Origin: Oribacterium sp. WCC10
GTDB lineage: Bacteria; Bacillota; Clostridia; Lachnospirales; Lachnospiraceae
Length of the DNA: 64,000 nucleotides
Direction of reading: 5' to 3'
NCBI RefSeq assembly: GCF_900113415.1
Contig: NZ_FOPH01000002.1
Coordinates: forward strand, 186,001 to 250,000
Under the pieces are notes generated by a model. That model was not told the origin of the DNA. It saw nothing but the letters and a program-made list of their open reading frames with translations, and did not search any database. Of this stretch, positions 26,562 to 35,863 are shown piece by piece; position 1 is the first letter of the stretch; the number at the start of each line of letters is the position of its first letter. The translations under genes were made by a program, and so were the position numbers.

Positions 26562-27062
26562 GGCCCGGGATGGATATCGAGACATTATGAATGCTATAAG
26601 CCCAACACCTGTATCATATCGAACGGATTTGCCACCATGGGCATATCTCTTCCGGGAGCTATCGCGGCGAAACTGATACATCCGGAAAACAGGGTCATGG
26701 CCATAACGGGAGACGGCGGATTCATGATGAATTCCCAGGAGTTGGAAACGGCGGTGCGTCTTAAGCTTAACATCGTTGTTATGATACTTAATGACAGCAG
26801 CTACGGGCTCATCAAATGGAAGCAGAAGGACCGTTTCAATGAAAGCTTCTGTGTTGATTTTACAAACCCGGATTTTGTAATGCTGGCTGAAGCCATGCAT
26901 GCAAAAGGATTCAGAGTGGAAAGCACAGAGCATCTTATAGAGACTCTGGAAGAAGCATTCCGGTGTGAGGGACCTGCGGTTATCGACTGCCCTGTTGATT
27001 ACAGTGAGAACGAGAAACTGAGCATGCATCTCAGGGAGGTCATGGACAGATACCGGATATAG
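26562..27062 (+). pseudogene. C-terminal remnant of an acetolactate synthase-type TPP enzyme
   Basis: The reading frame from about 26562 gives WISRHYECYKPNTCIISNGF and then ATMGISLPGAIAAKL, the standard run of acetolactate synthase / TPP-enzyme C-domains. The TPP motif starts at GDGGFMMNSQELE and continues to ILNDSSYGLIK. Only about 165 residues remain of the usual ~550. The same frame has a TAA at 26559 just upstream, and no N-terminal or middle domain precedes it. An internal ATG at 26637 could still give a 141-aa protein, but it would lack the cofactor-binding partner domain. I read it as a decaying fragment. Confidence 0.75.
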
Positions 27063-27150
27063 GGAAAGATATGGATTATCAAAGTGACATTAAAAACTTT
27101 TTAAAATGGTAAATATCAGTATCTAAGGGGTATATAAGGACTAAATAGCA

Positions 27151-27177
27151 TAATATGTTATTTAGTTGCGTCGATAT
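27151..27177 (+). promoter_or_regulatory. Sigma-28 (SigD)-type flagellin promoter
   Basis: TAAT (27151-27154), 15 nt, GTCGATAT (27170-27177), against the consensus TAAA-N15-GCCGATAT. It is 75 nt before the flagellin ATG, the right place and spacing. Confidence 0.65.
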
Positions 27178-27251
27178 ATATTTCGATAAATTGCTATTCA
27201 TTTTATTATGAGTTTCAGCGTTGGAGTATATGTTAAGGAATTTAGTCCGAT

Positions 27252-29135
27252 ATGAGAATAAGACATAATTTATCTTCGGTAACTGCATTAAGATATTTCG
27301 GAAATAATCAAGGTGAACTTTGTAAAAATCTTGAGAAACTGTCCTCAGGCTTTAAGATTAATAAAGCAGGAGACGATGCTGCAGGGCTTGCGGTAAGTGA
27401 AAGCATGCGTGAGCGTATCAAGGGGCTTGATCAGGGACATAATAACATTGATGATGGCATTTCACTTATTCAGACGGCTGATGGTGCCATGGCAGAAATT
27501 ACAGAGATACTTCAAAGAATCAGTAAGCTATCTGTACAGGCTGCAAACGGAACCTATAGTGAAGACAATCGCCGTGAGATTCAAAATGAGATCAAAGAAC
27601 TGAAGGTAGAGATAATAAGGATTACGGATGACACTGAGTTCAATGACATCAAAATCTTGAAACAGAGTAATGAGGACAAGTATGTGAACTATACAAAAGA
27701 TCTTCCGGACTGGCTAAAAGCACAGTCCTCTTCAGAGATGTCTATAAACAATGTTTCCGGCCTGAATTTTGTTCAGGATCAGGATGCGTATTTTGTGAAG
27801 AGGACAAACAATACTTCCCCGGAAACTTATGATTACTATGGACCGGATGAAAAGTATGCGGGTGACAGTAATTATACATATAAAGGCACATGGACTCCGG
27901 AACTTAATGATAACTTAAGTGCAATCATAGATTTCAGCGGACTTATGACAAAGTATGATGGTTCAGGTTCCTTGACAGCGAAAGATCTGTATAATGATGT
28001 TTTTGAGCTTCTTGGAAGCAGTATAGGTATGTCCTGCGCGACCTGTAATGCAACAGGGGTTGCACATCCACAATACTATGGAGTAGCTTTTTATGGAAGT
28101 GTCAGAGAGTTGGATAGTGATGATATACGTGAGTACTCATTAGACTCCATGAGATATTCCGGGGGGAAGAGTGTTACGGGTAATGCCATAGACCTCGGAA
28201 CCCTAACATTGTCAGATGAGACTTCAACAACGGTTTTTGACTATTTATCATATCTGGTGGATTCCAATGCAGACCAGGTAACTCTTTCTGAAGCGGCAAA
28301 AACTGTAGCTAACAGACTCTACAGTAAAACCTATGAAAGTCTGTCTGGATATGTTGAAGCAACGGATCACTATAACAGAATGCTGGATATGAATGCAGAT
28401 GGCAATACCCCGGCCATAGCTATATATGATTACAGAGACGTAGGCAGTCTGGATAGCTACAGTAGTGTATCCATCAACAGCAAAACAACAGGGACATATA
28501 TAAAACATCCTGAAAAATTCTGGATACAATGCAGCAGTGTGAAGGATGATCGTATTCCATTAGACCTGCCATATTTGGATCTTGATGAACTCGGGATTAA
28601 GAATTTTAGTGTTGATACCTATAAAACAACAAGGACTCCTATATACTCTCCGGAAGATCTTGCTAAGCTTGACGATCCTGCCAATTACGAAATTACCCAT
28701 CATTCAGTCCCATATCAGGCTGTTGTGGGTACTACCACTAATGGTAATGGTGAGACTGTTTATGTTTATGAAACAAGGTATAGTGAGTATGACACAAAGA
28801 GGTACATAGGACCAGCGGTTTCGCCTACAGGTTATACAACGTCTTCTACATATGCCCCAAGTAACATTAAGGATATAAAGGATGCCATAGATAAGGTCTC
28901 ATACTACAGAGCAAGGCTTGGTGTTCAGCAGAATCGGCTTGAGTATTCGCGCAACAACAATGAGATAAGGTATGAGAATATAACCGATTCTGAATCTCGT
29001 ATCAGGGATACTAACATGGCGGAAGAGATGTCAAAATATGAGAAGAATACCATACTTATCCAATCGGCGCAGTCAGTACTTGGACAGATTGATAAGGTTA
29101 CGCAGGGGATGATGAAGATGATTGAAGGATTGTGA
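27252..29135 (+). CDS. Flagellin with large central variable domain
   Basis: A 627-aa flagellin. The conserved D0/D1 N-terminal ~145 residues include LEKLSSGFKINKAGDDAAGL and the helix DDGISLIQTADGAMAEI. The C-terminal ~90 residues include NITDSESRIRDTNMAEEMS and SAQSVLGQIDKV. Between them is a ~390-residue insert, Tyr/Asp/Ser/Thr-rich, without close resemblance to a family I know; it would be surface exposed on the filament. It is a single flagellin gene with no other flagellar genes in the window. A weak ribosome site (TTAAGGAA) is 12 nt before ATG. Confidence 0.93.
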   Translation: MRIRHNLSSVTALRYFGNNQGELCKNLEKLSSGFKINKAGDDAAGLAVSESMRERIKGLDQGHNNIDDGISLIQTADGAMAEITEILQRISKLSVQAANGTYSEDNRREIQNEIKELKVEIIRITDDTEFNDIKILKQSNEDKYVNYTKDLPDWLKAQSSSEMSINNVSGLNFVQDQDAYFVKRTNNTSPETYDYYGPDEKYAGDSNYTYKGTWTPELNDNLSAIIDFSGLMTKYDGSGSLTAKDLYNDVFELLGSSIGMSCATCNATGVAHPQYYGVAFYGSVRELDSDDIREYSLDSMRYSGGKSVTGNAIDLGTLTLSDETSTTVFDYLSYLVDSNADQVTLSEAAKTVANRLYSKTYESLSGYVEATDHYNRMLDMNADGNTPAIAIYDYRDVGSLDSYSSVSINSKTTGTYIKHPEKFWIQCSSVKDDRIPLDLPYLDLDELGIKNFSVDTYKTTRTPIYSPEDLAKLDDPANYEITHHSVPYQAVVGTTTNGNGETVYVYETRYSEYDTKRYIGPAVSPTGYTTSSTYAPSNIKDIKDAIDKVSYYRARLGVQQNRLEYSRNNNEIRYENITDSESRIRDTNMAEEMSKYEKNTILIQSAQSVLGQIDKVTQGMMKMIEGL

Positions 29136-29285
29136 TTAGAGAAGGACAGGTGTAAGGACAATAGGCAGTCATTTAATTGTAAGAGGGTTTCATAGAATCT
29201 ATACTTGTTTTGAGAGGTCGATGAATCTAGAATAACTGTTAAGTTAGAAAGATTTTTATGATAATAGTTTACTAGGAAGGTGAAT

Positions 29286-30146
29286 ATGAAACTAACAAAT
29301 AAAAGATTTTTTGGTTTAGCTAAGATATCTGTTCTTATGGCTACGGTTCTGACTGTTGCGGCAGGATGTGCCACTACAGCTTTTGCAGAAACGAAGGTGG
29401 CCTGCATAGGTGACTCCCTCACCAGGGGATATCTTCTCGAGAAGGAGAGCGATTCCTATCCGGCTCAGCTTCAGAAGATACTTGGTAATGAATATGAAGT
29501 GAAGAATTACGGTCAGACGGCAACGTATGTTATAGATGACGGTCCAAATGAGTACGTGGATTCAGAGATGTATCCTAAGAGTGTTGCCTATGATGCGGAT
29601 GTGCTTGTATTCATGTTTGGTGCGAATGACATAAGAGCCTATGACTGGACTCCGAAGTATTTTGAGAATCAGTATGCGGAGGTTGTAGCAAGCTATCTTA
29701 AGAGTGGGAAGAAGCCGAAGATATATTTTATCATCCCGCCTGAGGCAAGGGATGAGTATTTCGGACTTCAGAGAAATGCTGTTGAGGCAACACTTTCGCT
29801 TGCATCAAAGTTCGATGCTACAGTTATCGACAGCTACAATCTGGCTATCGGGCATCCTGAGTATTATATGGAGGATAAGGTACATCTCTACGGAAGTTTT
29901 TATGGCAAACTGGCTGATCTTGTTGCTAAGACTATAAAGAGAGAGTCTGCAGTAGAAATGATTGATGGCGCCCAATATGTGACTGCACCGAATGAGGATG
30001 TATCCGAGGAAATCCTGCAGGAAAACAATCGTCTTTTTGCAGCGGCAGAAAAGGCTAAGGCTGAAAGAGATGAGATGTATAAGCCATATATTGAGAAGCT
30101 GTTGGCCGAGCATCCGGATTATGAAACCACAGGTTTATATGATTGA
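29286..30146 (+). CDS. SGNH/GDSL-family secreted esterase (probable lipoprotein)
   Basis: A 286-aa protein. I use the ATG at 29286 because GGAAGG lies 5 nt upstream. A signal sequence ends at a lipobox-like VAAGC (Cys near residue 28), with an alternative peptidase I site after TTAFA. SGNH blocks: nucleophile Ser in CIGDSLTRGY, the oxyanion Asn in FGANDIRAYD, and the Asp/His pair in DKVHLYG. These enzymes remove acyl groups from lipids or glycans; the substrate is unknown. A ~55-residue charged C-terminal extension follows. It is close downstream of flagellin, but with its own terminator after it. Confidence 0.85.
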   Translation: MKLTNKRFFGLAKISVLMATVLTVAAGCATTAFAETKVACIGDSLTRGYLLEKESDSYPAQLQKILGNEYEVKNYGQTATYVIDDGPNEYVDSEMYPKSVAYDADVLVFMFGANDIRAYDWTPKYFENQYAEVVASYLKSGKKPKIYFIIPPEARDEYFGLQRNAVEATLSLASKFDATVIDSYNLAIGHPEYYMEDKVHLYGSFYGKLADLVAKTIKRESAVEMIDGAQYVTAPNEDVSEEILQENNRLFAAAEKAKAERDEMYKPYIEKLLAEHPDYETTGLYD

Positions 30147-30149
30147 TCT

Positions 30150-30180
30150 AAAAAGAAGCGAAGAGATTCGCTTCTTTTTA
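30150..30180 (+). terminator. Terminator after SGNH hydrolase
   Basis: The stem AAAAGAAGCGAA / TTCGCTTCTTTT (3-nt loop) ends in T's. It reads as a terminator in both directions. Confidence 0.85.
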
Positions 30181-30423
30181 GTTTCATAAAAGTGTAGTTG
30201 TTAAAGAGGAATGATTCTTGGATTATAAAAGATGCAAAAAAGATTGAACACAATCTAACTATATTTACTGATATGTGCTATGATGATTCAAAGATGAATT
30301 ATTAAGAAATGCATTTCATTCATTGCGTCGTGGACTATATATTGCGATTGGTGAAATATTGTATATTCATGATGTGTAAATAGGCATGAGAGAAGTGCAG
30401 CGGAGCATATAGAAGGAAATATA

Positions 30424-31620
30424 ATGGCGTTAACATATGAGGTTAAAAACGAAAAGGGAACATTCATTGCGTCCGTGACAGGCTATGAAGGGCCTGTGCG
30501 GACGCTTTTTGTGCCGGAGTATCTGGTTGAGAATCCGGAGTGTGAAGCTTCCGGAAATATATATGATGATAAAAAAACGGACAATGAGAATCGTCCTGCA
30601 GGTGCTGAAAATGATGAAGTTTCTGCCGGAAATGCCATTGACGGCAGAATGAGTTTTCCAATAGCCGAAATTAATAATCAGGCATTTGCATCCCGTGATG
30701 ATATAGAGTCTGTAATACTGTCCGATAAGGTAAAGAGGATACGTCCATATGCATTTCATAACTGCCATCACCTTCATTATATGAAGCTTACCGACAGTGT
30801 TATTGATTATTATGACGGAGCCATACGTCAGTGTCTTGAGTTACAGGAAATTGACATTACGTTTAATCAGAGAGGTAACTTTAGGCTTCTGAAGGAGATA
30901 ATAGGTGACAGTGATGCCATGATTCCCGTGCTTGTACATTTTCCTGTGGATGAAGAGTACCTAAGGGCGGACGAAATGCTGAAGGATCTTCCGGATAGAG
31001 CAGTAAAGAGGGAAGAGGTCGAGAAACCGGATGGAAGCTTCTTTATGAGAACCATGGTGACAGCTGCACTAACATTTCCATCCTATGCTGATAACTATGA
31101 GGAGGATACCTTTAGCAGGGCTTTTCATGAGCATATTGAGGGGTCGGGGTACAATACGAGACAGCTTGTGACGAGAACCGGGATTGATTTTTCCGGTTAT
31201 GACAGACAGTTTCAGAGGTTTACCTATGACGAACCGGCAAGTGCAGTAAATGCAGCATTCGGAAGGCTTATGTATCCCTGGAGACTTTCCGAAGAAAATA
31301 AAGAGCAGTATCGTGAGTATCTGAGAAAGCATAGTCCTGAAATTTTGCCAAAGCTTATCCGGGGTCAGAAAGCACCACGTTTCGGGCATGAGGGGGAGCT
31401 TGTATGGATACCTCAGGACAGGCGGAGAACAGATGAAAAGATAAGATTTATGGTGGATGAAGAACTGATCGCAGAGGATGCAATAGCTCCGGCCCTGGAG
31501 GTGGCTTCGCAAGAGGGTGCGGTACTAACCTCAGCAATGCTCATGGACTATCAGAACAGATACTTTAGAAGTGGCGTGATGGGTGGAATGACAGCAGGGC
31601 CTGAGACATTTGAACTATAA
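30424..31620 (+). CDS. LRR (BspA-like) protein of a MoxR/VWA module
   Basis: A 398-aa soluble protein. Residues ~80-145 form BspA-type leucine-rich repeats (EINNQAFASRDDIESVILSD, then RIRPYAFHNCHHLHYMKLTD). The C-terminal ~180 residues are helical and unassigned, with WRLSEENKEQYREYLRKHSP noticeable. No signal peptide, so it is cytoplasmic. It is followed by a VWA/DUF2201 protein and a MoxR-type ATPase on the same strand with 150-170-bp gaps. A substrate-recognition or adaptor role for the ATPase is inferred from context only. Start: ATG with AAGGAA upstream. Confidence 0.7.
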   Translation: MALTYEVKNEKGTFIASVTGYEGPVRTLFVPEYLVENPECEASGNIYDDKKTDNENRPAGAENDEVSAGNAIDGRMSFPIAEINNQAFASRDDIESVILSDKVKRIRPYAFHNCHHLHYMKLTDSVIDYYDGAIRQCLELQEIDITFNQRGNFRLLKEIIGDSDAMIPVLVHFPVDEEYLRADEMLKDLPDRAVKREEVEKPDGSFFMRTMVTAALTFPSYADNYEEDTFSRAFHEHIEGSGYNTRQLVTRTGIDFSGYDRQFQRFTYDEPASAVNAAFGRLMYPWRLSEENKEQYREYLRKHSPEILPKLIRGQKAPRFGHEGELVWIPQDRRRTDEKIRFMVDEELIAEDAIAPALEVASQEGAVLTSAMLMDYQNRYFRSGVMGGMTAGPETFEL

Positions 31621-31775
31621 GAGGGCTGGAGTGTGGCTTGTTTTCGTTATGAGATGATAAAGCGGAGATGAAATGCTATAACAATTATCTTTTAGGCATA
31701 AGGGTGTTCTGTTAAAGGACAGGCTGTGCAGAACTTTGGTAGAAGTTGGCTGGTATTGTTTTTTATGGTGAATTT

Positions 31776-33437
31776 ATGGCGGAGCAGAAACTGATGAAGG
31801 CCCATCAGGACCTTAATGATTTTGGAAACAGAATACTTACTGAGGCACGTACAGAACTGTATCTTGCCATGAGATTTATGGGAAGGGCACTGGACAGCCT
31901 TGGATATACACTGGATCTGTCCACGCAGAGGATGGGAACAGATGCAAGGACGATACATTACAATCCTTCTTTCGTGTTTCATCTTTTCATAGAGAGTCCA
32001 CAGAAACTTGACAGGTTGTATCTGCATATCGTGCTCCACTGTATCTTCAGGCATATGTTTACATCGGATCAATATGAAGATAAGGAGCTTTGGGATCTTG
32101 CGTCAGATATACAGGTTGAGTCGGTACTGGATTCCATGGATTATGACATCATTAACCGTCCGGCTTATCCTTTTCGCGAGGAGTGGTATGAGAAACTGAA
32201 GTCGGAGTGCAAGGTGCTGACTGCCGAGAGGATATATCATTATCTTAAGAGCATCAATCTTGATATAGATACCAGACTTAAGCTCCATCAGGAGTTCTAC
32301 AGATGCGACCACCGGTTCTGGAAGAGGCTGGAGGAGAAGGATGATGAGGACATGAGCGATGGAACAATGCCTCCGGAGATGCCGGAGGATATGAAGCCGC
32401 CATCCGGTCCTTCTGATAGAGATGATGCTGATGACGGCGATTCAAGTGGACGGTCTCAGCAGGGGAATCAGTCCGGGACAGATTCGGGAAATCAGGATGG
32501 TAATGACACTGAGGCGGGTGATGAAGAAAACAATGGAGATTCCGGTGACGGAATGAACCGGGATACAGGCAGTGACAGTGCATCGGATAAAGAGTCGAAA
32601 GATAATGGAAATAACGGGCCGGGAGGTGATGAACCTTTTGGCGATGAAATAGAAGAGAAAAATCGGGATGAATCAGGAGACGGAACACAGTTACAGCAGA
32701 TTCCTCTTGAAGAACTGGATGAAAACTGGAAGGATACGGCGGAGAGACTAAAGACGGAACTTGAGACATTTGGTGCTGAAGCCGGTGATGAAACCGGAAG
32801 TCTTGCGTGGGTTCTTTCGGCACAGTATCGTAAAGAGACTGATTTCAGAGAGTTTCTGAGAAAACTTACAGTGGTGAGAGAGGAAACCAGAATCGATCCT
32901 GAGAGCTTTGATTACGGCTATTATAATTACGGCATGGAAGTCTATGGAAACATGCCGCTGATAGAGGAAAATGAATTCTGCGAGGACAGAAGGATTTCGG
33001 ATCTGGTTATCGTCATCGATACTTCAGCTTCTACAAAGCAGGAACAGGTACAGAAGTTCCTGAATGAAACGGCGGCACTTCTCAGAAACCGGACAAGTTT
33101 TTTTAAGCAGATAAGAGTTCATATTGTGGAGTGTGACGATCAGATTCAGAAGGATGTAACGCTGATGAAGCCTGAGGAAATAGAGGAATATGCGGAAGGT
33201 TTTCAGATAAAGGGAGGCTATGGCACCGACTTCAGACCTGCATTTTCGTATGTTGAGGATCTGAGAAAGAGAAGGGAACTCCCTGATATGAAGGGAATGC
33301 TTTATTTTACTGACGGTTACGGCGAGTTTCCGGAAAAGGCACCTGATTATGATACGGCATTTGTGTTTGACCCTCTTTCTGATATCAATGACAAGGGTGT
33401 GCCGGACTGGGCCATGAAGCTTTACTTGAAAGAATAA
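31776..33437 (+). CDS. DUF2201-type VWA-like putative metallopeptidase
   Basis: A 553-aa protein from the ATG at 31776 (GGTGA upstream). The N-terminal ~190 residues match the DUF2201 putative metallopeptidase region; the possible zinc-site stretch reads HIVLHCIFRHMF, an HxxxHxxxxH array and not classical HExxH. Then comes a ~130-residue Asp/Gly/Ser/Asn-rich flexible linker. The C-terminal VWA-like domain keeps a MIDAS arrangement: DTSAS, the Thr in GGYGTDF, and the Asp in YFTDGYGEF. Such proteins pair with MoxR ATPases (next gene) in metal-insertion or protein-remodelling systems. Function here is unproven. Confidence 0.82.
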   Translation: MAEQKLMKAHQDLNDFGNRILTEARTELYLAMRFMGRALDSLGYTLDLSTQRMGTDARTIHYNPSFVFHLFIESPQKLDRLYLHIVLHCIFRHMFTSDQYEDKELWDLASDIQVESVLDSMDYDIINRPAYPFREEWYEKLKSECKVLTAERIYHYLKSINLDIDTRLKLHQEFYRCDHRFWKRLEEKDDEDMSDGTMPPEMPEDMKPPSGPSDRDDADDGDSSGRSQQGNQSGTDSGNQDGNDTEAGDEENNGDSGDGMNRDTGSDSASDKESKDNGNNGPGGDEPFGDEIEEKNRDESGDGTQLQQIPLEELDENWKDTAERLKTELETFGAEAGDETGSLAWVLSAQYRKETDFREFLRKLTVVREETRIDPESFDYGYYNYGMEVYGNMPLIEENEFCEDRRISDLVIVIDTSASTKQEQVQKFLNETAALLRNRTSFFKQIRVHIVECDDQIQKDVTLMKPEEIEEYAEGFQIKGGYGTDFRPAFSYVEDLRKRRELPDMKGMLYFTDGYGEFPEKAPDYDTAFVFDPLSDINDKGVPDWAMKLYLKE

Positions 33438-33604
33438 GCAGAATAACGGTTTAGGCTCTTTACAAAGGAAAGGCTTATGTGATTAGTGTTTAGTCGGATG
33501 TGGCGGGAAGAACTTCTGTATACCTGGAGTTATACAGCATGCAAAACATTATTTGATGTTGAAACATTTCGGAACAGAATAGAGCAATATTGACAGAGGT
33601 TTAT

Positions 33605-35167
33605 ATGAATATAAAGGAAGCAAAACAGGAAGTTGTAAATACAGTTAAGGCTTATCTCATGAAGGATGATACGGGAGCCTACAGGATCCCGGTGGAGAAG
33701 CAGAGGCCTGTGCTTCTTATGGGGCCTCCCGGAATAGGAAAGACTGCCATCATGGAGCAGATAGCTGAGGAACTTAACATTAATCTGGTGTCCTATACAA
33801 TCACCCATCATACAAGGCAGTCAGCTATAGGCTTGCCGTACATAAGTAAGAAGAATTATGGCGGGGAAGAGTATTCGGTTACCGAGTACACCATGTCAGA
33901 GATCATCGCGGCAATCTATGATCAGATTGAACGTTCGGGAGTTTCAGAGGGAATACTTTTTCTTGATGAAATCAACTGTGTGTCAGAGACATTGGCGCCC
34001 ACTATGCTGCAGTTCCTTCAGTACAAGACCTTTGGCTCCCACAGAGTGCCGGAGGGATTTGTGATAGTGACTGCCGGAAATCCGCCGGAGTATAACAAGT
34101 CGGTCAGAGATTTCGATATAGTAACTCTCGACAGAGTGAAGCGTATTGATATTGCGGAAGACTTCAAAGTCTGGAAGGAATATGCCTACAAGATGGAGGT
34201 TTGCGGCGCGATTCTTGCATACCTTGAGATAAAGAAGGATAAGTTCTATTCTGTGAAGGCGGGCATAGAGGGTAAGCATTTTGTGACAGCCAGAGGATGG
34301 GAGGATCTCAGCCGTATCATAAAAGTATATGAGGATATGGAACTGCCAATCACCAGAGATCTGGTGGCTCAGTATATAGGTGATCCGGAGATTGCAAGAG
34401 ACTTTGCAACCTACTATGAACTATATAACAAATATCGTGTGACCTATCAGGTTCCTTCGATTCTTGCGGGAGAGTTCCCGAAGGATATTGCTTCTATTGT
34501 CAAGGCACCGTTTGATGAGAAGCTTTCACTTCTTGGACTGATGATCGAGACCCTCAACAGAGAGTTCAGAAAGTATGCCGAGAACCTTGATATTCAGAGA
34601 GAAGTATTTGCTGAAGTGAAGAAACTTAAGGCGGCGGCAGGCAATGTTTCGGGAAATGCCGGCATTGAAAAAGATTCTGTGCAAGGGGGCTATAGTGCAA
34701 ATGTTAATGGACTTTACGAAACTCTAAGAACCGGTCATGATTTTCTTAAAAACCGGATGGATAAGAATATGAAAGCACATATGCTTAGCCGCTATCAGGC
34801 AAAGATACAGAGGAAAATCCTTTTGGCTTTGGAGGAGCTTGAAGAAAAACTCACTCTTTCCGGAGGAAACAATGAAGAACTTTTCGCTGCTGCAAAACAG
34901 TGGTTCACCGAAAGAGAAGCTTCAAGAACGCAGGCGATAAAAACTACAGGTGATCATCTGACCAATGCCTTCGAGTTTATCAATAAGACCTTCGGAGAAG
35001 GACAGGAACTGGTTATTTTCCTTAGTGATCTTAATGCCGGTTTCTATTCACTAAAGTTTATCTCCGAATGCGGAAACGATGCCTACTACAAGTACAATCA
35101 GTATCTTCTTTTGAAGGATCAGAGGGCGAAGCTCCGGGACGAAGTTATGAAAGCAATGGAGTTGTAA
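33605..35167 (+). CDS. MoxR-type AAA+ ATPase
   Basis: A 520-aa protein from the ATG at 33605 (AGAGG upstream). Walker A is GPPGIGKTA and Walker B is EGILFLDEINCVS, with the MoxR/AAA_5 N-terminal core spanning about residues 30-230. The C-terminal ~290 residues are helical and carry no domain I recognise. MoxR ATPases act as chaperones with a VWA partner; the partner is the upstream DUF2201/VWA gene. It is the last of three co-directional genes. Confidence 0.85.
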   Translation: MNIKEAKQEVVNTVKAYLMKDDTGAYRIPVEKQRPVLLMGPPGIGKTAIMEQIAEELNINLVSYTITHHTRQSAIGLPYISKKNYGGEEYSVTEYTMSEIIAAIYDQIERSGVSEGILFLDEINCVSETLAPTMLQFLQYKTFGSHRVPEGFVIVTAGNPPEYNKSVRDFDIVTLDRVKRIDIAEDFKVWKEYAYKMEVCGAILAYLEIKKDKFYSVKAGIEGKHFVTARGWEDLSRIIKVYEDMELPITRDLVAQYIGDPEIARDFATYYELYNKYRVTYQVPSILAGEFPKDIASIVKAPFDEKLSLLGLMIETLNREFRKYAENLDIQREVFAEVKKLKAAAGNVSGNAGIEKDSVQGGYSANVNGLYETLRTGHDFLKNRMDKNMKAHMLSRYQAKIQRKILLALEELEEKLTLSGGNNEELFAAAKQWFTEREASRTQAIKTTGDHLTNAFEFINKTFGEGQELVIFLSDLNAGFYSLKFISECGNDAYYKYNQYLLLKDQRAKLRDEVMKAMEL

Positions 35168-35245
35168 GGATTAAAAATGAACACTTCATAAGCAGGCATA
35201 AAAGTGATTTTTGTGCTCATGTTATGAATGTTATATAAACCGTCA

Positions 35246-35277
35246 AACCACCGCAAAACTATGGTAATGCGGTGGTT
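35246..35277 (+). promoter_or_regulatory. 10-bp hairpin before the ferredoxin/molybdoenzyme operon
   Basis: AACCACCGCA / TGCGGTGGTT with a 12-nt loop, 14 nt upstream of the ribosome site of the first redox gene. There is no T-tract, so it could be an operator or a translational/processing element rather than a terminator. Confidence 0.45.
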
Positions 35278-35305
35278 AATTAATGTAAGTAAGGAGATTA
35301 TTACT

Positions 35306-35863
35306 ATGGCAACCTATGGTTTTATATACGATCAGTCCAGGTGTATCGGCTGTAATGCCTGCCAAATGGCATGCAAGGATGGACATGATCTTGAACCCGG
35401 ACTGTTTTTACGAAGGGTTGAGTCCATCGAACTTACGGACGAAAAGGGGAATTTCAGGACAGTGCATTATTCCGGTGCCTGTAATCATTGCTCCTCAGCG
35501 CTCTGCGCCGCAAACTGTCCTACAGGTGCCATGCATAAACAAAGCGACGGAACCATTGCGCCGGATCCGGAGATGTGTATAGGGTGTGGGACTTGCACCT
35601 GGGTGTGTCCATATGGCGCACCAAAGCTAAGTCGTGTGACCGGTCGATCCATGAAGTGCGATGCCTGCATTGACAGAAGACAGGAAGGTAAAGAACCGCT
35701 GTGTGTGGAAGCCTGCATTACACACTGCCTTAAATTTGTGGATTTCGACACTCTAAGTGAAGAGGAAAAGAGCGGGTATACAAGTGCGTTATCGTTTCTT
35801 CCTGACCCCGATATGACAAAGCCGCATCTTATGATACTGAAAAAGGAGGATAAAAATGGCTGA
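35306..35863 (+). CDS. DmsB-like 4x[4Fe-4S] ferredoxin subunit
   Basis: A 185-aa protein from the ATG at 35306 (AAGGAG 9 nt upstream). It has four Cys groups: CIGCNACQMAC, CNHCSSALCAANCP, CIGCGTCTWVCP and CDACIDRR...CVEACITHC. This is the layout of the DMSO-reductase electron-transfer subunit. It carries electrons between the FAD protein and the molybdoenzyme encoded next. No membrane anchor subunit is encoded here. It overlaps the following gene by 8 bp. Confidence 0.9.
   Translation: MATYGFIYDQSRCIGCNACQMACKDGHDLEPGLFLRRVESIELTDEKGNFRTVHYSGACNHCSSALCAANCPTGAMHKQSDGTIAPDPEMCIGCGTCTWVCPYGAPKLSRVTGRSMKCDACIDRRQEGKEPLCVEACITHCLKFVDFDTLSEEEKSGYTSALSFLPDPDMTKPHLMILKKEDKNG

Noticed and set aside
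26637-27062. Intact 141-aa gene in the acetolactate synthase remnant
   Set aside because: Homology starts upstream of this ATG and the protein would lack most of the enzyme; decay is more likely.
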